This document shows, piece after piece, positions 47,515 through 60,588 of a stretch of 64,000 nucleotides of DNA. The translations under genes were made by a program, and so were the position numbers. Where the stretch lies: the NCBI GenBank assembly GCA_030762175.1, contig CM060838.1, positions 23,244,001 through 23,308,000 on the forward strand. Direction: 5' to 3'. Position 1 is the first letter of the stretch. Each line of letters starts with the position of its first letter. The notes under the pieces were generated by a model, which was not told the origin of the DNA, ran no database searches, and was given only the letters and a program-made list of their open reading frames with translations. The DNA is from Metallyticus violacea. Lineage: Eukaryota; Arthropoda; Insecta; Mantodea; Metallyticidae.

Positions 47515-47704
47515 GAAATGGATTTATGATGACGTAAATGAGCTCGGAGTCCTGGGCGCCTTAAAGCTATCTGCATTTATTTTCTAGGGTAAGGAATAAC
47601 TCCGAAAAATCCTTACCCAGACAACTTGACTTGACGGGATTCAAACCCATGATCTCTGGATTGGTAGTTTCGAGAGCTACCACTAGATCACGAAAGCGGT
47701 CTCT
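47515..47704 (-). mobile_element. SINE-C: third tRNA-derived SINE, single copy
   Basis: The minus strand starts GACCGCTTTCGTGATCTAGT, with an A-box-like TGATCTAGTGGTAG, followed by B box GGGTTTGAATCCC near 47640. The body is AAGGATTTTTCGGAGTTATT and the tail TCATAAATCCATTTCATTTC is near 47515-47535. The tRNA head, about 190-bp length and lack of ORF are typical of a SINE. Its body differs from SINE-A and SINE-B, so it is a separate family here. Confidence 0.7.
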
Positions 47705-47709
47705 ACTAC

Positions 47710-48590
47710 CTTTATCTCCTGGATATGGATAAAAATTATGAACCAAAATATATGAATCAAAACTGACAAAAATACCCCCCTCAAAAATGATATTTGTAGA
47801 AGCTGTTTGCAAATTTAAAATATAATCCTAATTCATAATGAAGAAAAAAGTAAGAAAAAAATATTTCAAAGTAAATGTCACAACTTTGCAGACATCGGGT
47901 ATACTGGGAAATACCAAACCGGAAACCCATTGATTATAAAAATTAACCTCATTTTGCTTTGCCCCGACATCTGGGTTTTAAGTATTCGCAATCAAATTAA
48001 ATACTTATGAACGTGTTTTTGTTTCCTTGGCAGGTCTTCAAGGGTGCTCGTTCAATTGATCGGAAAGTTGATTGCTATTTGTGTTCCGCCCATGGTACAT
48101 GCTGGTGCTAATGTGCTCGATAAGTAATCAATGCTGTCCATCAGCCAAATTACCGCCATCTTGATGAGCTCCGACTCACGAATCAATTACCTGCTCTCTT
48201 CAACTTGATTAATTGTTAAGTTTAACGTACTTGTCACTAGCTCATAATGCTGAACACACAATGTGTTTATATGTATTAGAATAGTCACTCCGTCCCAGAT
48301 CAGTTTCTGACTTTATTTAAACAAATATGCTCTCAATTTTTTTAAAACTTTTATTCTTCACCTCAAAAGGTAAAAGGTTAAAACTGCCATGTAGAATAAA
48401 CACTAAGTCTTTCAAGTAAAGTAAACCCCCATCCTTTTTTGATGAGGAAATCACTAACATGGAGTTTGTAACTATATGATGAGCCTTGGAAAAAGAAGAA
48501 AAGGCACACATTAGGTGGCTGAATGAGTGACATTTTCTAATAGTTCTTACGCTTTCGCGGCCAATGTTATAATTAAAACAGTTAAAAAAT
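47710..48590. other. AT-rich non-coding DNA
   Basis: No recognised features. Confidence 0.45.
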
Positions 48591-48591
48591 A

Positions 48592-48809
48592 TTCCGGATT
48601 GTTTTGCCTTGGTCCGTGGTTTAATATGGTACCATAGCTTTCACCAAATACTGCGGTTAGCATCATCAGTAAACAATGAACAGAGACGGATCAGTACTGT
48701 CGTCTTTTAGCAGTCAGCTGTTCGTTGTCCACTGATGATGCCAACCGCAGTAGTTAGGGAAAGCTATGGTAGCATATTAAACCACGAACCACGGCAAAAC
48801 AGCCCGGAA
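48592..48809. mobile_element. 218-bp foldback MITE with 79-bp arms
   Basis: The left arm 48592-48670 (TTCCGGATTGTTTTGCCTTG to CATCATCAGT) is the inverted copy of the right arm 48731-48809 (ACTGATGATGCCAACCGCAG to AACAGCCCGGAA). Most positions match, and a 60-nt loop separates the arms. The sequence is not AT-rich, so the pairing is not due to low complexity. No transposase and no clear target duplication were seen. Confidence 0.88.
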
Positions 48810-49257
48810 GACATTTTCTAGTTTGTTTGGTGAAATATAAATTTAATTCAAACTCTTTCCATAGTATACAAAAATTAGTTGGCTTTTATACACCATGTTT
48901 AGAAGCACTTCTGTTTTCTTCGTCAGGAAAGCAAAGTACTTTTGGTAAGATAAGAGTTACTTCTCAGCAATGTCTAGATTTGGCTTTTATATTAAATACT
49001 ATGGAGCATTTACTTAACTTGACCGATAAATTTCAGGAGAAAAAAATTGTGATAAATATCAAAACTTTCTTAATCAAACCATGAAATGAACAATGTAATG
49101 CTGTGAATTGAATATTATCCCTACATGTAAATTATTGGAAGGTGTCATTATAGACAAAAAAAAAATCAACTTCAGGTAACAACAGTGGCATTCGTAAAAT
49201 TTGGATTCAAAGTAGGGCAAATTTGTTTTCGTTTGCTTCGTTTTCAAAAAAACAAAC

Positions 49258-49260
<3 letters not shown>

Positions 49261-49300
<40 letters not shown>
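49261..49300. repeat. (AC)n microsatellite
   Basis: Twenty uninterrupted AC units. The Cys/Val repeat frame on the minus strand is an artefact. Confidence 0.98.
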
Positions 49301-49303
<3 letters not shown>

Positions 49304-49904
49304 AGTATTCATCAAAACTTACTTAACATACTATAGCCGATTAGACCAATGATTACAAATTAGCTCCAAGCTTATACTTTATTTTTTTGGAAAGAAAATT
49401 TCAGAATTTCAATTCTTGTGAAGAATATTTTGCCTTATAGTTCTCTCTCCTCTCTAATTATGAGAGAAGAGATACTAAAATGCAATCTATTCAGTATTTT
49501 CCGTCTCTGTTTAGCGATTACTCTGAAATGCTGAAATTTGGGTAGCAATTTAACTGTTTTAAACACTGCCTATATTTATTTATGGGTCAGTATTTTTGCT
49601 CGTAAAGGCTTTAAAATGTTCCATACCTTTTAAGATTCGATCACCAAAGCCGCGTAATAGGTGACCGACGGGGTGCCGGCATGCTGATTACATGTCTCTC
49701 TGGAATACTGCTCTCTATCAATGAAGTCGCAAGACGGAGATAGAGGAAGCAGAGATCGCCGCGGCTGGCCTAAGCTAACCCCGGGCCGTGGCGCCAAATT
49801 AAAAGAAGAATATATCTGTTAAGAGGAAGCTTTATTACCGCTATTAAATGGAACTGACAATAAAAAAGTTGTTTCATTTGAAAAAGTAAACTATCTGGGG
49901 TTTT

Positions 49905-50242
49905 TCTTTTTCTTTTTTTTTTCTTTCTTTTTTTTTTTTCTTTTTCTTTTTTTGATTCGTTTTGTTTAAGGACGCTTTTTAAATCTCTGGTCATCAGCGT
50001 CCCATTCAATTCAGGACGTGAAGCGGCCGACAAATTTTACTCAGAGGCCTCTCTTTCAGGCTTGAGGTTCTTTTTCGTGCCGTAAATGTACGACACGGGA
50101 CCCACGGCTTTACTTCCCTTCCGAAGGAAGCCATACTTAGCATTTTTACATCCGAAAAAATCCATCAATCCTGGCCGGGTTTGAACCCGCGATCTTGGGT
50201 TCAGAAGGAAAGTATGGTTACCACTACACCACCAGGACCGAC
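49905..50242 (-). mobile_element. SINE-B copy B8 with long A/G-rich tail
   Basis: Minus-strand copy. The head at the right is TGTCGGTCCTGGTGGTGTAG (from 50242), the B box GGGTTCAAACCC is near 50183, and the body is close to consensus. The 3' end at the left runs into about 50 bp of T-rich sequence, read as an A-rich (GAAAA-type) tail on the SINE strand, consistent with a fairly recent retrotransposed copy. Confidence 0.93.
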
Positions 50243-50244
50243 AA

Positions 50245-51082
50245 AAAAACTGTCTGGTAAAAATCGTTTTAAGCCTCAATATGATAGTATAGCTGCTTTA
50301 TTATAGCACTTTACTTATGGAAATAAATTACTTTGAAATAAACTTACAACATGTATAGTATCCATTATCTAATTTTAATATTATTATAAAGTTCACCATT
50401 TTACAACTTAAGATATTTTTAATATTTTTAGATTTTGTGGTGCACAAATACATATTCTGTCAAAATAAAAGTTATTAAGCAAGTAAATTATTTTTACTAT
50501 TAAGTAACGTTATACAAAAATTACAAGTTTCCTAAACACGTCATAATCGTTTAATTTTTACGAAACGATTACATTGCGGTTTCTTATTGGGTTGGTTTGC
50601 TAGTGATTTTCTGTAACAGTTGCCAATCATGTAGTTTCTGAAGACATGACTTAAAAAGTTCTCGAATTCATGATATATATTCTGTGCCTGAATTTTAATT
50701 TAATTTCTTGTTCATGGCAGTAGATGGAAATAATTGGTATTTGTATAAATGCAGCCACCAATGCAGTTACTCGTCTTTTTCAAACAATTATTACTAAGCA
50801 TCGGAATTTCTAACCACTAAAAGCAGAATGAAGCTGTTTTTATGCTGGACAGTAGGCAAGTCGGAGGAGTCCAATAGACCAGGAGCTACCAACCACTGTC
50901 TCCCTCTCTACGCTGTTCCTCAACAATTCTTGTTTATTACCGGGCGCTAGCTCACAGCTTCCAGTGTTTGTGTTTGAGTGTACCTAACTTGATGTTAAGT
51001 GCTTAAGAATCTCAATGCTAGCTTTTAAAGTTTTCATTTTACAGTTTTTAGATATGAGTCTGAATTTTAATAATCATTAATT

Positions 51083-51118
<36 letters not shown>

Positions 51119-52050
51119 CCTTCTTTATAATTTTGAATACGTTTCTTATATTGCATGCTAATGCTACTACCAAAATTACTTGAGAGGGAGGATATTTTAA
51201 ATTACTTGCTTATAATCCCTGTTATCGTCTCCAACACAGCAATTTGTCGTAATCTGTTTCACAACTAAATGCATATGGACGAAGACGCATCTTTGCCATA
51301 CAAATAAATGTATATTATAGCTAAATGTGACAAGTATGAATTAGTCAACAAATAACACATACAGCAAAGGGGTAATATACTTTCTTCGTGTAGATGGCGC
51401 TGTTACAAAGAAACTGCCGTTCATAATAAAGTTTGCTGGAAGGCAACAGAAGACCCCGCTGGAATCTGAAATGGAGTCATAAATTCCTTTGAGGGTAATG
51501 AAGCGGACCTGAATATAAATGAGGGCTTCTCTGTAGACGTTTAGAACGTAAAATATATTATGAACTTAATTGAGGTGTTAACTCATGCGTATTTGATAAC
51601 ACAATTGTTCTCAGAAAACACGTGTTTGTTATTAACTTATTTACAAGGCGCCATCTGGTTCAGTTAAGTCCTCTATTCTGGATAACATTATTGTGTTAGG
51701 ATTTTTAGAAGGACTTAATGATTAAAAACTTGTACAAATTATATTTTCATAAAATTTAGTCAATTAAATATATCTTCTTAACCTAACTACCAATCTCGTG
51801 TATTAAAAAGGTGTGGTTTTAAGAATGAAAAAAATATATTCCCTAAAAGCAAGACGTTCCTAAGATTGTATGTTAATCGAAATGCGATTGGGATAGAGAA
51901 AAATGTGTTGAAAATTGTGATGAACTGGGAAGGGTAATATTTGCGTATGCTAACAAGAGTAAAGTAATTAGAGGAATAAGAAGAGTGCCTAATATAAAGG
52001 GGTATCCTTTGAGTGGACGAACAGATAACGATTTGCAGTGCTTATTGAAA
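50245..52050. other. Non-coding DNA with (GT)n
   Basis: A (GT)n microsatellite lies at 51087-51117. AGATGGCGC near 51391 and its inverted form GGCGCCATCT near 51648 form a short inverted pair about 250 bp apart. Otherwise nothing was recognised. Confidence 0.5.
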
Positions 52051-52054
52051 CGTA

Positions 52055-52344
52055 AAGAGACTAAGAGACAATGAATGAATGGTGTTTAACGCCCGTTTTT
52101 GCTACTGAGGCACCACAGGCGGTGACACTGATAATACATGAGATGAAATTATATACTGGGAAAGGATTTATTTTAAGGAAGGAATCGTTCCAGGCATAAG
52201 TTTAGGGTACCTCCCCGGCATTTGACATTTATGAAGACTGAGGAAAACAAAATTCAGTCAGGGAGAACGGTCCTGGCGGGATTCGAACCCCAGACATCCC
52301 GCTCACGAGTCCGCGCCTTAACTTTCTCGGCCACCCGTGGCGGT
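52055..52344 (-). mobile_element. SINE-A copy A4
   Basis: Minus-strand copy. The head at the right is ACCGCCACGGGTGGCCGAGA (complement of 52325-52344), the B box GGGGTTCGAATCC is near 52280, and the body is close to consensus. The tail at the left is AAAAACGGGCGTTAAACACC followed by ATTCATTCATTG. Flanks AAAGAGACTAAGAG (near 52055) and AAAGGAACTAAGAT (near 52347) look like a diverged target duplication. Confidence 0.92.
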
Positions 52345-52359
52345 ATAAAGGAACTAAGA

Positions 52360-53635
52360 TGTAGAGGAATAAGATAAGAAGAAGTTGCACAATTTACCAT
52401 TAGAGATTGTAGCGAAAGTAAATGGATGTAAAGAGAATCTAAAAACATTATCACCATAAGGAAATGCAGTACTTGGAAAAAGTAACGAAAAATGAATTAG
52501 AGAGCATATGAATATTTTCTAGGTGAACATAATAGTAGAAATTAACTTAACAGGGAAAATCAGGTATATGTAAGCAAACGATGCGGGTCCCCAAATATAT
52601 CACAGTCACAGAAATGGTATATTGGTATCCTAAGGAGCTCAAACAACTCAAAGTGTAACAATTTATTTGTAACATTCTTGCAGAGAAATTTAGTGAAAAA
52701 AATTTAAATTCAAAATTTAAGTCATAAATTGTTATTAACGTCCTATTATGTTTCTATTAATGTTAATAATTTTTTTAAATATTTTAAATTTTGCTTAAAG
52801 TTATTTTCAAAAAAAGTATTGGAAGTACAAAATGTTGCTTCATAGAAACATTTCTACTAGGAAGATGCAAATTGTGTATGTTTAAAACTGCATTTTTAAC
52901 CACGTATACTTTATTGAAAAACTCAATAGATGTTAAAGTTTACCAGAAACAATACGTAAGACAATAAGAAATCTAGTTCTACTGATAATCGCCCATTTCT
53001 ATGAGGTATATAAATAAATATTAACGAAAGAGGTTATGGCTATTTGGACAATTTTATTAATCGCTAACAACATTAAAAACATGTTTTAAATATAAAATTG
53101 TATTTAATTATGCTAAGAAAATCTCCCGCTTGATTACGTGAAAATCTAAAATTCGTCAAAATTGGAACTACGGTGTTTGATAATTACACAGATGATGTAT
53201 TTTTGGAATTTATGTTTATCTCCAAAAATTAAATACTAAAACTTAATAGATACCCAAGTTCTGGCATTTTTGGTAACAATTTTTTATGTTTATATCATAA
53301 TATAATCTCAATCATTTTATTGTTTGTTAATTTTAGTTGTATATTTATTATTAGTTTTTTGAGCACAGTTAAACCTCGAGATTATTTATTTGCTTGGAAA
53401 ATTTTGGTGGATATATTCATGACTGCAGGTTGTTTTCCCCCTGGTTAAAATCTTTTGAAAAATTTCTTGAGTAAGTGACAAATTTTTGTGGATACCTTAA
53501 GGCACTGGAAAATAGACTGTCGTTAATTAAAATAATTTAAAGAAATCATAAACACACATCTCTCAGTTCATTAAGAACAGATGTGTGCTTGACCGAAATG
53601 ACTGAATATGCCATCTTCTCAGAGATATAGAGAGA
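52360..53635. other. AT-rich non-coding DNA
   Basis: No recognised features on either strand. Confidence 0.45.
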
Positions 53636-53636
53636 T

Positions 53637-53880
53637 ACCACCACGGGTGGCCGAGGTCGTTAAGGCGCGGACTCGTGAGCGGGAGATCTGTGGTTCGATT
53701 CCCTCCAGGTCCGTCCTTCCTAACAGAGATTTTTTTTCTCCAGATTTTCCTCAATCCTCATAAATGGTAAATGCAGGGGAGGTACTCCTGGAATCTTTCC
53801 TTCCTTTAAAATAAACCTTTCCCAATTTATCATTTCCACCTGTGGTACCTCAGTAGTAAAAACGAGCGTTTAACACTATC
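53637..53880 (+). mobile_element. SINE-A copy A5
   Basis: Plus-strand copy starting CACCACGGGTGGCCGAGGTC, with GTTAAGGCGCGGACTCGTGA and B box TGGTTCGATTCCC near 53692. A deletion near 53836 removes the TCATTTCATATATCATCAGT segment. The tail CAGTAGTAAAAACGAGCGTT ends near 53878. Confidence 0.92.
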
Positions 53881-53955
53881 AAAAAAATGAAGAGAGAGAG
53901 GAAGCTTTTTCGATATTTTTGGATTCATACTTTATGAAGTTCAGAATATCTCCAG

Positions 53956-54032
<77 letters not shown>
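53956..54032. repeat. (ATT)n microsatellite
   Basis: About 25 ATT units without interruption. Confidence 0.98.
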
Positions 54033-54034
54033 GT

Positions 54035-57000
54035 ATGACCAATGTCCCAATGTGGGTTCTATGTTAAAAACGTCTGCAATAATCGTTATCTGTGTAAAAC
54101 ATACAGGTGTTTTTCACGTATTGTTTATCTGTTCTCCAATACTCTACAAGAGCCCCATATTGCAACGGTGGGCTCGCTTGTGATGTTACAGACACGCACA
54201 GCAGTAGTAGTGAGTTCACTGTATTCGGGTCAGGGCGGCGTATCCTTGACTGCCATCTGTCCAAGAATTCACCAGCATCTGCCCGCTCCCAAGACGATAT
54301 CGCATTACTTTCCCTCTTACAAGAAGTTTCAGACACAGAAACATCCTCCTTAAGGATTCGCCGCCTTTAGGTGGATAGTTTTTTAGTCACGTGTTATAAG
54401 TGCACGCTTGCCTTGAGATTTTCTCTTTCTTCTTTTAATTCCACTGTATCAAGGATATCGATACTTGGCTTTCATCTTCTAAACGCCGTAAGAACAGCTT
54501 TCTCCATTTTTAACCTACCTCACGAGTTAAACTGTCTCTGTGATGGCGACCCGCCTACTTAGCTAATGCCCTACAACATCAATGAATCATTAAAATGTAT
54601 ATCATTTTTGGGTGAATTAAAACTGCTTTATAACTTGAAATAACTTCACATGGATATAAAAATTTAACAAACTATAGTACGTGACTTTAAATATTATACT
54701 TTTAAACCTTCCATTTAAGTTAAAAATTTCAAACTTTTTTCAAATCAAAACAACACTGTCTTCAAAAAAATTTAATCCAATATACATAAATTATTTTCAA
54801 AAACAACTTTCATTGCATTGGTTTATACCTAAAACCAAACCCAAGAGTGCACATTCCATCTCTATTGCAATCTGACATTTATTTCGTAACATATGTACGA
54901 ATGAAACTCTGCTTTTCGCATTTCCCATGCACAAACGATTCTTGATGTTCAGTTTTTTCATGGTTCAGTCTGCATTTGCTATAATACAATCCCAGCAGAT
55001 AAACCAAAATCTGCCAATGTTAGCGTCAATTTTATTGCTTTACAGTCATAATTTCAAACTGTTTTATTAATAGTAATATTTCTGTTATATTTATGCCTTT
55101 ATTTAAATTAGATTCAAGAGCATTCATTCGTTTACATAGAAATTTGGGGAAACACCATATTTGTTTCCAAATTTTTCGGAATAAGTTTATTTCGGAAATA
55201 ACTGCAAAATTGGGTTTCACGAATTTTCATTCGGAGGCGAATTGAAGTCGAAACAGAGGTAACACAAAGATAACAAATAATAAAAGTGTGTATTTACACC
55301 AAGTCTTTTGCAAAAGGATTTAATCTTTGATTGCATTTTGGACTTTTTCCTTTGCATTCTTTGAATGTCCTAAAGCATTGGTGACTTACCAAATGGGATA
55401 AATTTCAAATCCAGTTTGTGAGTTTCCGGTTTCAAAATGTTATTTCGGAAATTTTATCAAGAAAAATAAGAAAAGAAAATAAATACATCCTTCTTGTAAT
55501 TAATTCGTGACAATAGCAGCAGGTTTATGTGGAAACAGAATGCCATATGTTACCGACAATGAATCCTATAAAAAGTATGAAGTTTCCACATATCTCTATG
55601 ACTCTAAAGAAAAGGTTCGTATTCCATCATATAACACAAAGGTTTAGAATCTTCAGCTTATATATTTCAATATATATACAGTAGGAACCCAGGGTCAAAA
55701 GTTTTAAACCTATTTGATAGGACTTAAAAGTTTCCAAAGGGTATGCACGCCACTGACTTTTACTTTCACTTACACCTTAAAGCATCCCAGTTCTCACAAA
55801 CGCCTATCAACGCATTGACGTGTGGGTGCCTTCTATTAGATACATCCCAGCAGCTCTTGTTTCAGATGCAAAACTGTAACCACTATCTGCATCTTCAATT
55901 TGTCAATGAGTTGTTTTGCCTTACACCCTTTGGTCACTAACTAAACAGTGGTAGATAACAACTGATAGATATATTGCAACTGTAGGAAAAATGTAAAATA
56001 CTGTATTCCTATTAGTACACAAGCGTGCGTTCATGTATTTAGTCTGAGTTTTGCAGATTACTTTAACGTGTTCATTAGTTACTAGCATTCAGGTTTGCTC
56101 CTCTAACTCTGCCATCTCGAAATTCGCAAACTGTGCGACGCCATTCTACTCAATACAGCACTGAACAATAACTAACAGACATACAATAATGAAACTTCCG
56201 GCAGATACACATTAAACACAGGCGTGTGCAGGGATGCCAACCGCATTTCGCTCCATTGGCGCGAAATTATGAATGTTCTGGAATTTTTGAACAGACCTCG
56301 TAATGCTGAAAAAGCTCACATGATTCTAAGTACGGAATACCTAAGAAGAATGCCGTAACTTCTTTTGCTGTATACGCTAAGAGATTTCTAGACAGACGTC
56401 CAGGATAAACTCCAACATACTGTTGATAATTTCCCTAAATTGTTGACAAAACGTGAAGAGGCGCGTACTGTTTTTGTCAAATATTGGAGGAATGTATTGC
56501 TTTTTTGCCTAATGTTAATACGAATTCTCTAAAAGATCTGAAGGGGCAATATCTAATTATCTCATAAACTTAGCCTAGAAATGTGTAAAAACTCCCAATG
56601 ACTTTCTAATATCGTCTAGTTTTATTTTCTGGAAATCGGTAGACCTTGTTCCATTTGATAAAATGTAACTTTGTCGTAGGAATGCACACTGTAATAATTA
56701 TTGGTATCGCTGTAAGTGCTATATTGATAAGCCCTTGTCTGAACTTAATTTCGGTGCATTAACAGCACCTTTTGCTTCAGAAATATTTACGGTGCTAGTT
56801 CTAGGTAATTCTATATGTTATGCATTTTTAGGTCTTATAGCTTGTTTCAGCAAAGGAAACTTTCTTACATGTGAATCACAGGTTCTGAATGTACCACCAA
56901 AGTGGAAACCCCATTGAGACTTGAGTTCAGGACACTAGACACGAGCAGCAACGTATGTCGTCGAACTTTCTTTACTTTCCCTCTCTACAGTTTTGCCCTA

Positions 57001-58085
57001 GAAAGGCTTCCTGTATTTGTGGAAGTACAATGACTTCATCTCCGCTATTGCTATGATTTACTAACTTTCTGTGTCACTGTTCTTATTACTTTGCAATGAA
57101 AGTTCTAGGATTGCAATATATCTGGAAGAAACTTTTTAATTAAAGCATTTAATATTTAATGATAAACGTATCATTTGATTGGCAAACTACAGAAACAATT
57201 GCCTATGTATATATAAACAGCTCAATAGATGAACGTCAGACATGCTGCCCTCTGCCGCTAACTCATCGCGGTTGCCAAGCCGATTAAATGGAATCTGTTT
57301 CAAGCAGCTTGGCGATTCCTAACATACAACGTGAAAACCTCATTACCACCGAGTATAAACGTTAATCTTTTGGCCCGATAACGCAAAACGAGAGAAATCG
57401 AGATGTGCTATTTTTTTTCACGATTATTTACAAATCGATGTATTATGGCATTCGTATGCAATCAATTTCTCCATTATCATCAATCATCAAGCAATTTCTA
57501 CATCCTTGAACTTCTGCTGTTCAGTCTCACGAGTCTCAAATTGATCACAATTAAAATTCCTTTCTGAATAAGCTGCGAAAGTATTCTGCACTTGTTAATA
57601 TTCATTTAAACATCTGAAATGCTTAATTTTTGTGATTCCGTGTTTATAGGAAAAAACAGTGTCGCACAATAACGACATTTTCCAAAATATAACTAATTAA
57701 AAGCTTGTGGCTTTTCTCAAGTAATATGCTTTACTATAGAATAATGTTCTTTGTATCAATATGCCTAGCTGAAACAGTAACAATTTGTCTGAAATTTTAC
57801 GAGCGAGAAAAGACTGTAAATAGTCTTAAGACCGTTTATCTTTCCAATAACTTCAATTTCTAGTTGAGGCATTGCTAATTTCTTTATCATTTGTGGTCTT
57901 TATTTTACTTTTATTTAGTGTAATAATAATCTAGCGTCACGCGAAGACAATTTATACAAATAAGGGGTATCCGGCCTGGAAAGTCGAGGCTAAGATTGTT
58001 TAAAGTGCCATTGTGCTGAGCATGTGACATCTCAATGGTCCCATCTGTTGCGGCAACTCGCCCAGTCGGCATTGGAACTTCTGAG
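54035..58085. other. Non-coding DNA, no gene recognised
   Basis: A GC-richer patch at 54120-54360 is open in several frames on both strands, which argues for composition rather than coding. No SINE head or long inverted repeat was noticed in the remaining AT-rich 3.7 kb. Confidence 0.45.
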
Positions 58086-58086
58086 C

Positions 58087-58088
<2 letters not shown>

Positions 58089-58134
<46 letters not shown>

Positions 58135-58187
58135 GATTATTATTATTATCATCATCATCATCATTATCATTATTATTGTTGTTGTTA
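58089..58187. repeat. (ATT)n/(ATC)n compound microsatellite
   Basis: ATT units pass into ATC and back to ATT/GTT units. Long Ile-, Asn- and Tyr-rich frames across it are artefacts. Confidence 0.97.
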
Positions 58188-58189
58188 TC

Positions 58190-59149
58190 AATGTAACCAA
58201 ATAATAACAATAATCAAAGTTCGTGCTAAACAGTAGATAAGCTAGAGTCAGCCATGGTATCACTTACCTGACTGATAGCTTGGTAATTATTTTTGAATGC
58301 GGTACAAAATATAAAATACCTATTAAAATGCATTTACATTTATATTTTGTACCGTAATATCACGTCAAGTAATCCGCCTTACCTCCTTCTCTCCTCTTTT
58401 CTTTTCCTCTGTATTAAGACCACTTTTCTAAAACCTCATTGATAGTATTGTTTATCGCTGATAGTCAATTTTTCTTCCCTACTGCATGCAACAGAGAGTT
58501 GATAATCCTCTGCTCTGTTAGAGAAAACATTGTTTTTGGCTTGGGAACCTGGTCAGTCAATTTTTGGTAAATTGCGAAAACTTTTATCCGGGATGTGCAT
58601 CTCTGGTGTCCCAACCACTAAATTTCGTTCTTTTGTTTAGCAGCAATCGAATTTCTTGCCACGTTGTTCTAGATATTATTTGTTAACTTTCTAATTAAGG
58701 AGTTATTTATTAAGTGGTAATTCATGTAATTCTTCTGTTAAATTATCTTAAATTCAGATATTGATTATAGTTATTTTGTACCAAGGTTTTCACAGAAATT
58801 TGTATTTAAATTTTATTTTTGCTTTTGCTTCATAATGCTAATTTTAAAAAATATTTCATTTTCCTACATTGCTCTTGTAATTATAACAATTTACATTGCC
58901 TCTATATGGAAGTTTATCTGTTAATTAATTTGATTGAGGAACGGATTCGTTGAAATTTATAAGGTTTTAATTCGAATTTGTTTTAGTAACCTGGAGAGTA
59001 TTATTTTGGAAAACTTTTTTCCCTCTTTCGTGATAGGATATGGTGCAAGCATTTTTACGACCAATTCTGGGGGTTATAACACCAGTAAGCCCCCTTAAAA
59101 ATAAGAGTAAAAGCTGTATACTACGTTTTTTCGCAACAACAACAACAAC

Positions 59150-59185
<36 letters not shown>

Positions 59186-60585
59186 CTCTTAAATTACATT
59201 TTTTCATCGGCACTACATGTACACTAAAATGTTTATTTTACATGTAAGCATAGTAAATGTGGGACATCCACTTCTTATTCCGCGCATCTAGAAGGACACG
59301 GCCTGCCATCTCTTTCTAAGAAACATAGCACGCATCTCTTAGGATAAAATAACTTTTTACATTTGAAGAGAAAATGAGAGAGATTTCCTGTATTAGCATA
59401 TGAAGGAAGCAACAGCATCTGATGAGAGAAAAAAAAGTACTAAAATTTTCACTTTCACACATTGGCGACAATGCAAAGAATTACCGGAAGATAACCTCTT
59501 GACTTGTGAGACATTCCAGGTCGCGAAAGTCGATGTTCGTGTATCCTTGGCAAGTTTTGTGGTTCGCCTAACAGTTTCTCTTCTAAAGAGGTGGTTTAAA
59601 GGATCAAACTGCTGCGAATCTAACTTCATAATATCAAATGTTATCTTTTTATTGAAAAACATAACGCATTTTATTTAAAGTGCAAGTTACCCGATGTTCT
59701 CTCAAAATTTGACGACCGCACTTAACAGTATATCAGTTACGAATATGCTTAAATTTTATAACGTGCTATGTTTAGTATATTCTTATACGCCTTAATTTAG
59801 CATGGAAACAGTGAAATTACTTTCTGAGCAAATTTCCTTATTAACTGAATTCAGAAAACTCCGCAAACCCGCAAGTTAAAACCATATCTTTAAAATTTTG
59901 TAACAGCTGATATTTACTACAACAATAAACTGCTTATTGAAATAATCATTAACAATAGATTTCAATAGCACGGGTGGTGGTGGTGGTGGTGGTAAAAAAA
60001 GAAGAATAGTTTGGCTACATGTACCATCTCTCGGCTGGAGATAGAATACCACGGAACCTCTTGCACAAGTTACTTTTTGACTTCTTCCTAACCAGGGACC
60101 CCTTTGAATCTGAACAAACACAACTGCACCAAAACGCAGACTACCTATTTTCTAAGGTAGCTCTGATTTCGCTGTTGGCAGTCGTTTGTATTTAAAACTT
60201 TTCACTTTTCTACTGAGTATTATTACCTACAGTTGTTTGCTTATAAAATGAACGAAAGAGGGTTCGGAAATTGCAGAGCAGTAATGTACTGAGAAGATTG
60301 TGTTATGGCGAAAAGTGGGCCATCAGGATATGCTAACTTGAAAATGAATTATTCACATACGTTCTGATTTCCATACGCATTGAAAAATATGAAATGTTGT
60401 TGAAACGGATAATGTTAGAAATGTAAAAACCAGATTTCAACGTGATGATGAAGATAAAATTATTGACACTTTTAAATGAGAAGGTGGAAGATTATAGCAA
60501 CCAAAGATAATATGGACCTTCTTATGTATAGGCATTTCAAGCCCAAAATACCATAAACATTATGGTTAACAAGACGTTGAACAGA
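58190..60585. other. Non-coding DNA with short microsatellites
   Basis: (CAA)n-(TAA)n lies at 59138-59184 and (GGT)n at 59972-59993. The open frames on both strands at 59393-59678 overlap each other almost exactly and show no family motif. No gene was recognised. Confidence 0.5.
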
Positions 60586-60588
60586 ATC

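Noticed and set aside
49074..49298. ORF beginning with a Cys-Val repeat
   Set aside because: Translation of the (AC)n microsatellite and AT-rich flank.
54042..54370. Three overlapping ORFs of 87-103 codons on both strands
   Set aside because: Being open in several frames at once suggests low stop density from GC content rather than coding.
57911..58263. Asn-, Ile- and Tyr-rich ORFs
   Set aside because: Translation of the (ATT)n microsatellite in different frames.
59393..59678. Antiparallel ORFs of 89 and 92 codons
   Set aside because: They overlap almost completely on opposite strands and neither shows a recognisable domain.
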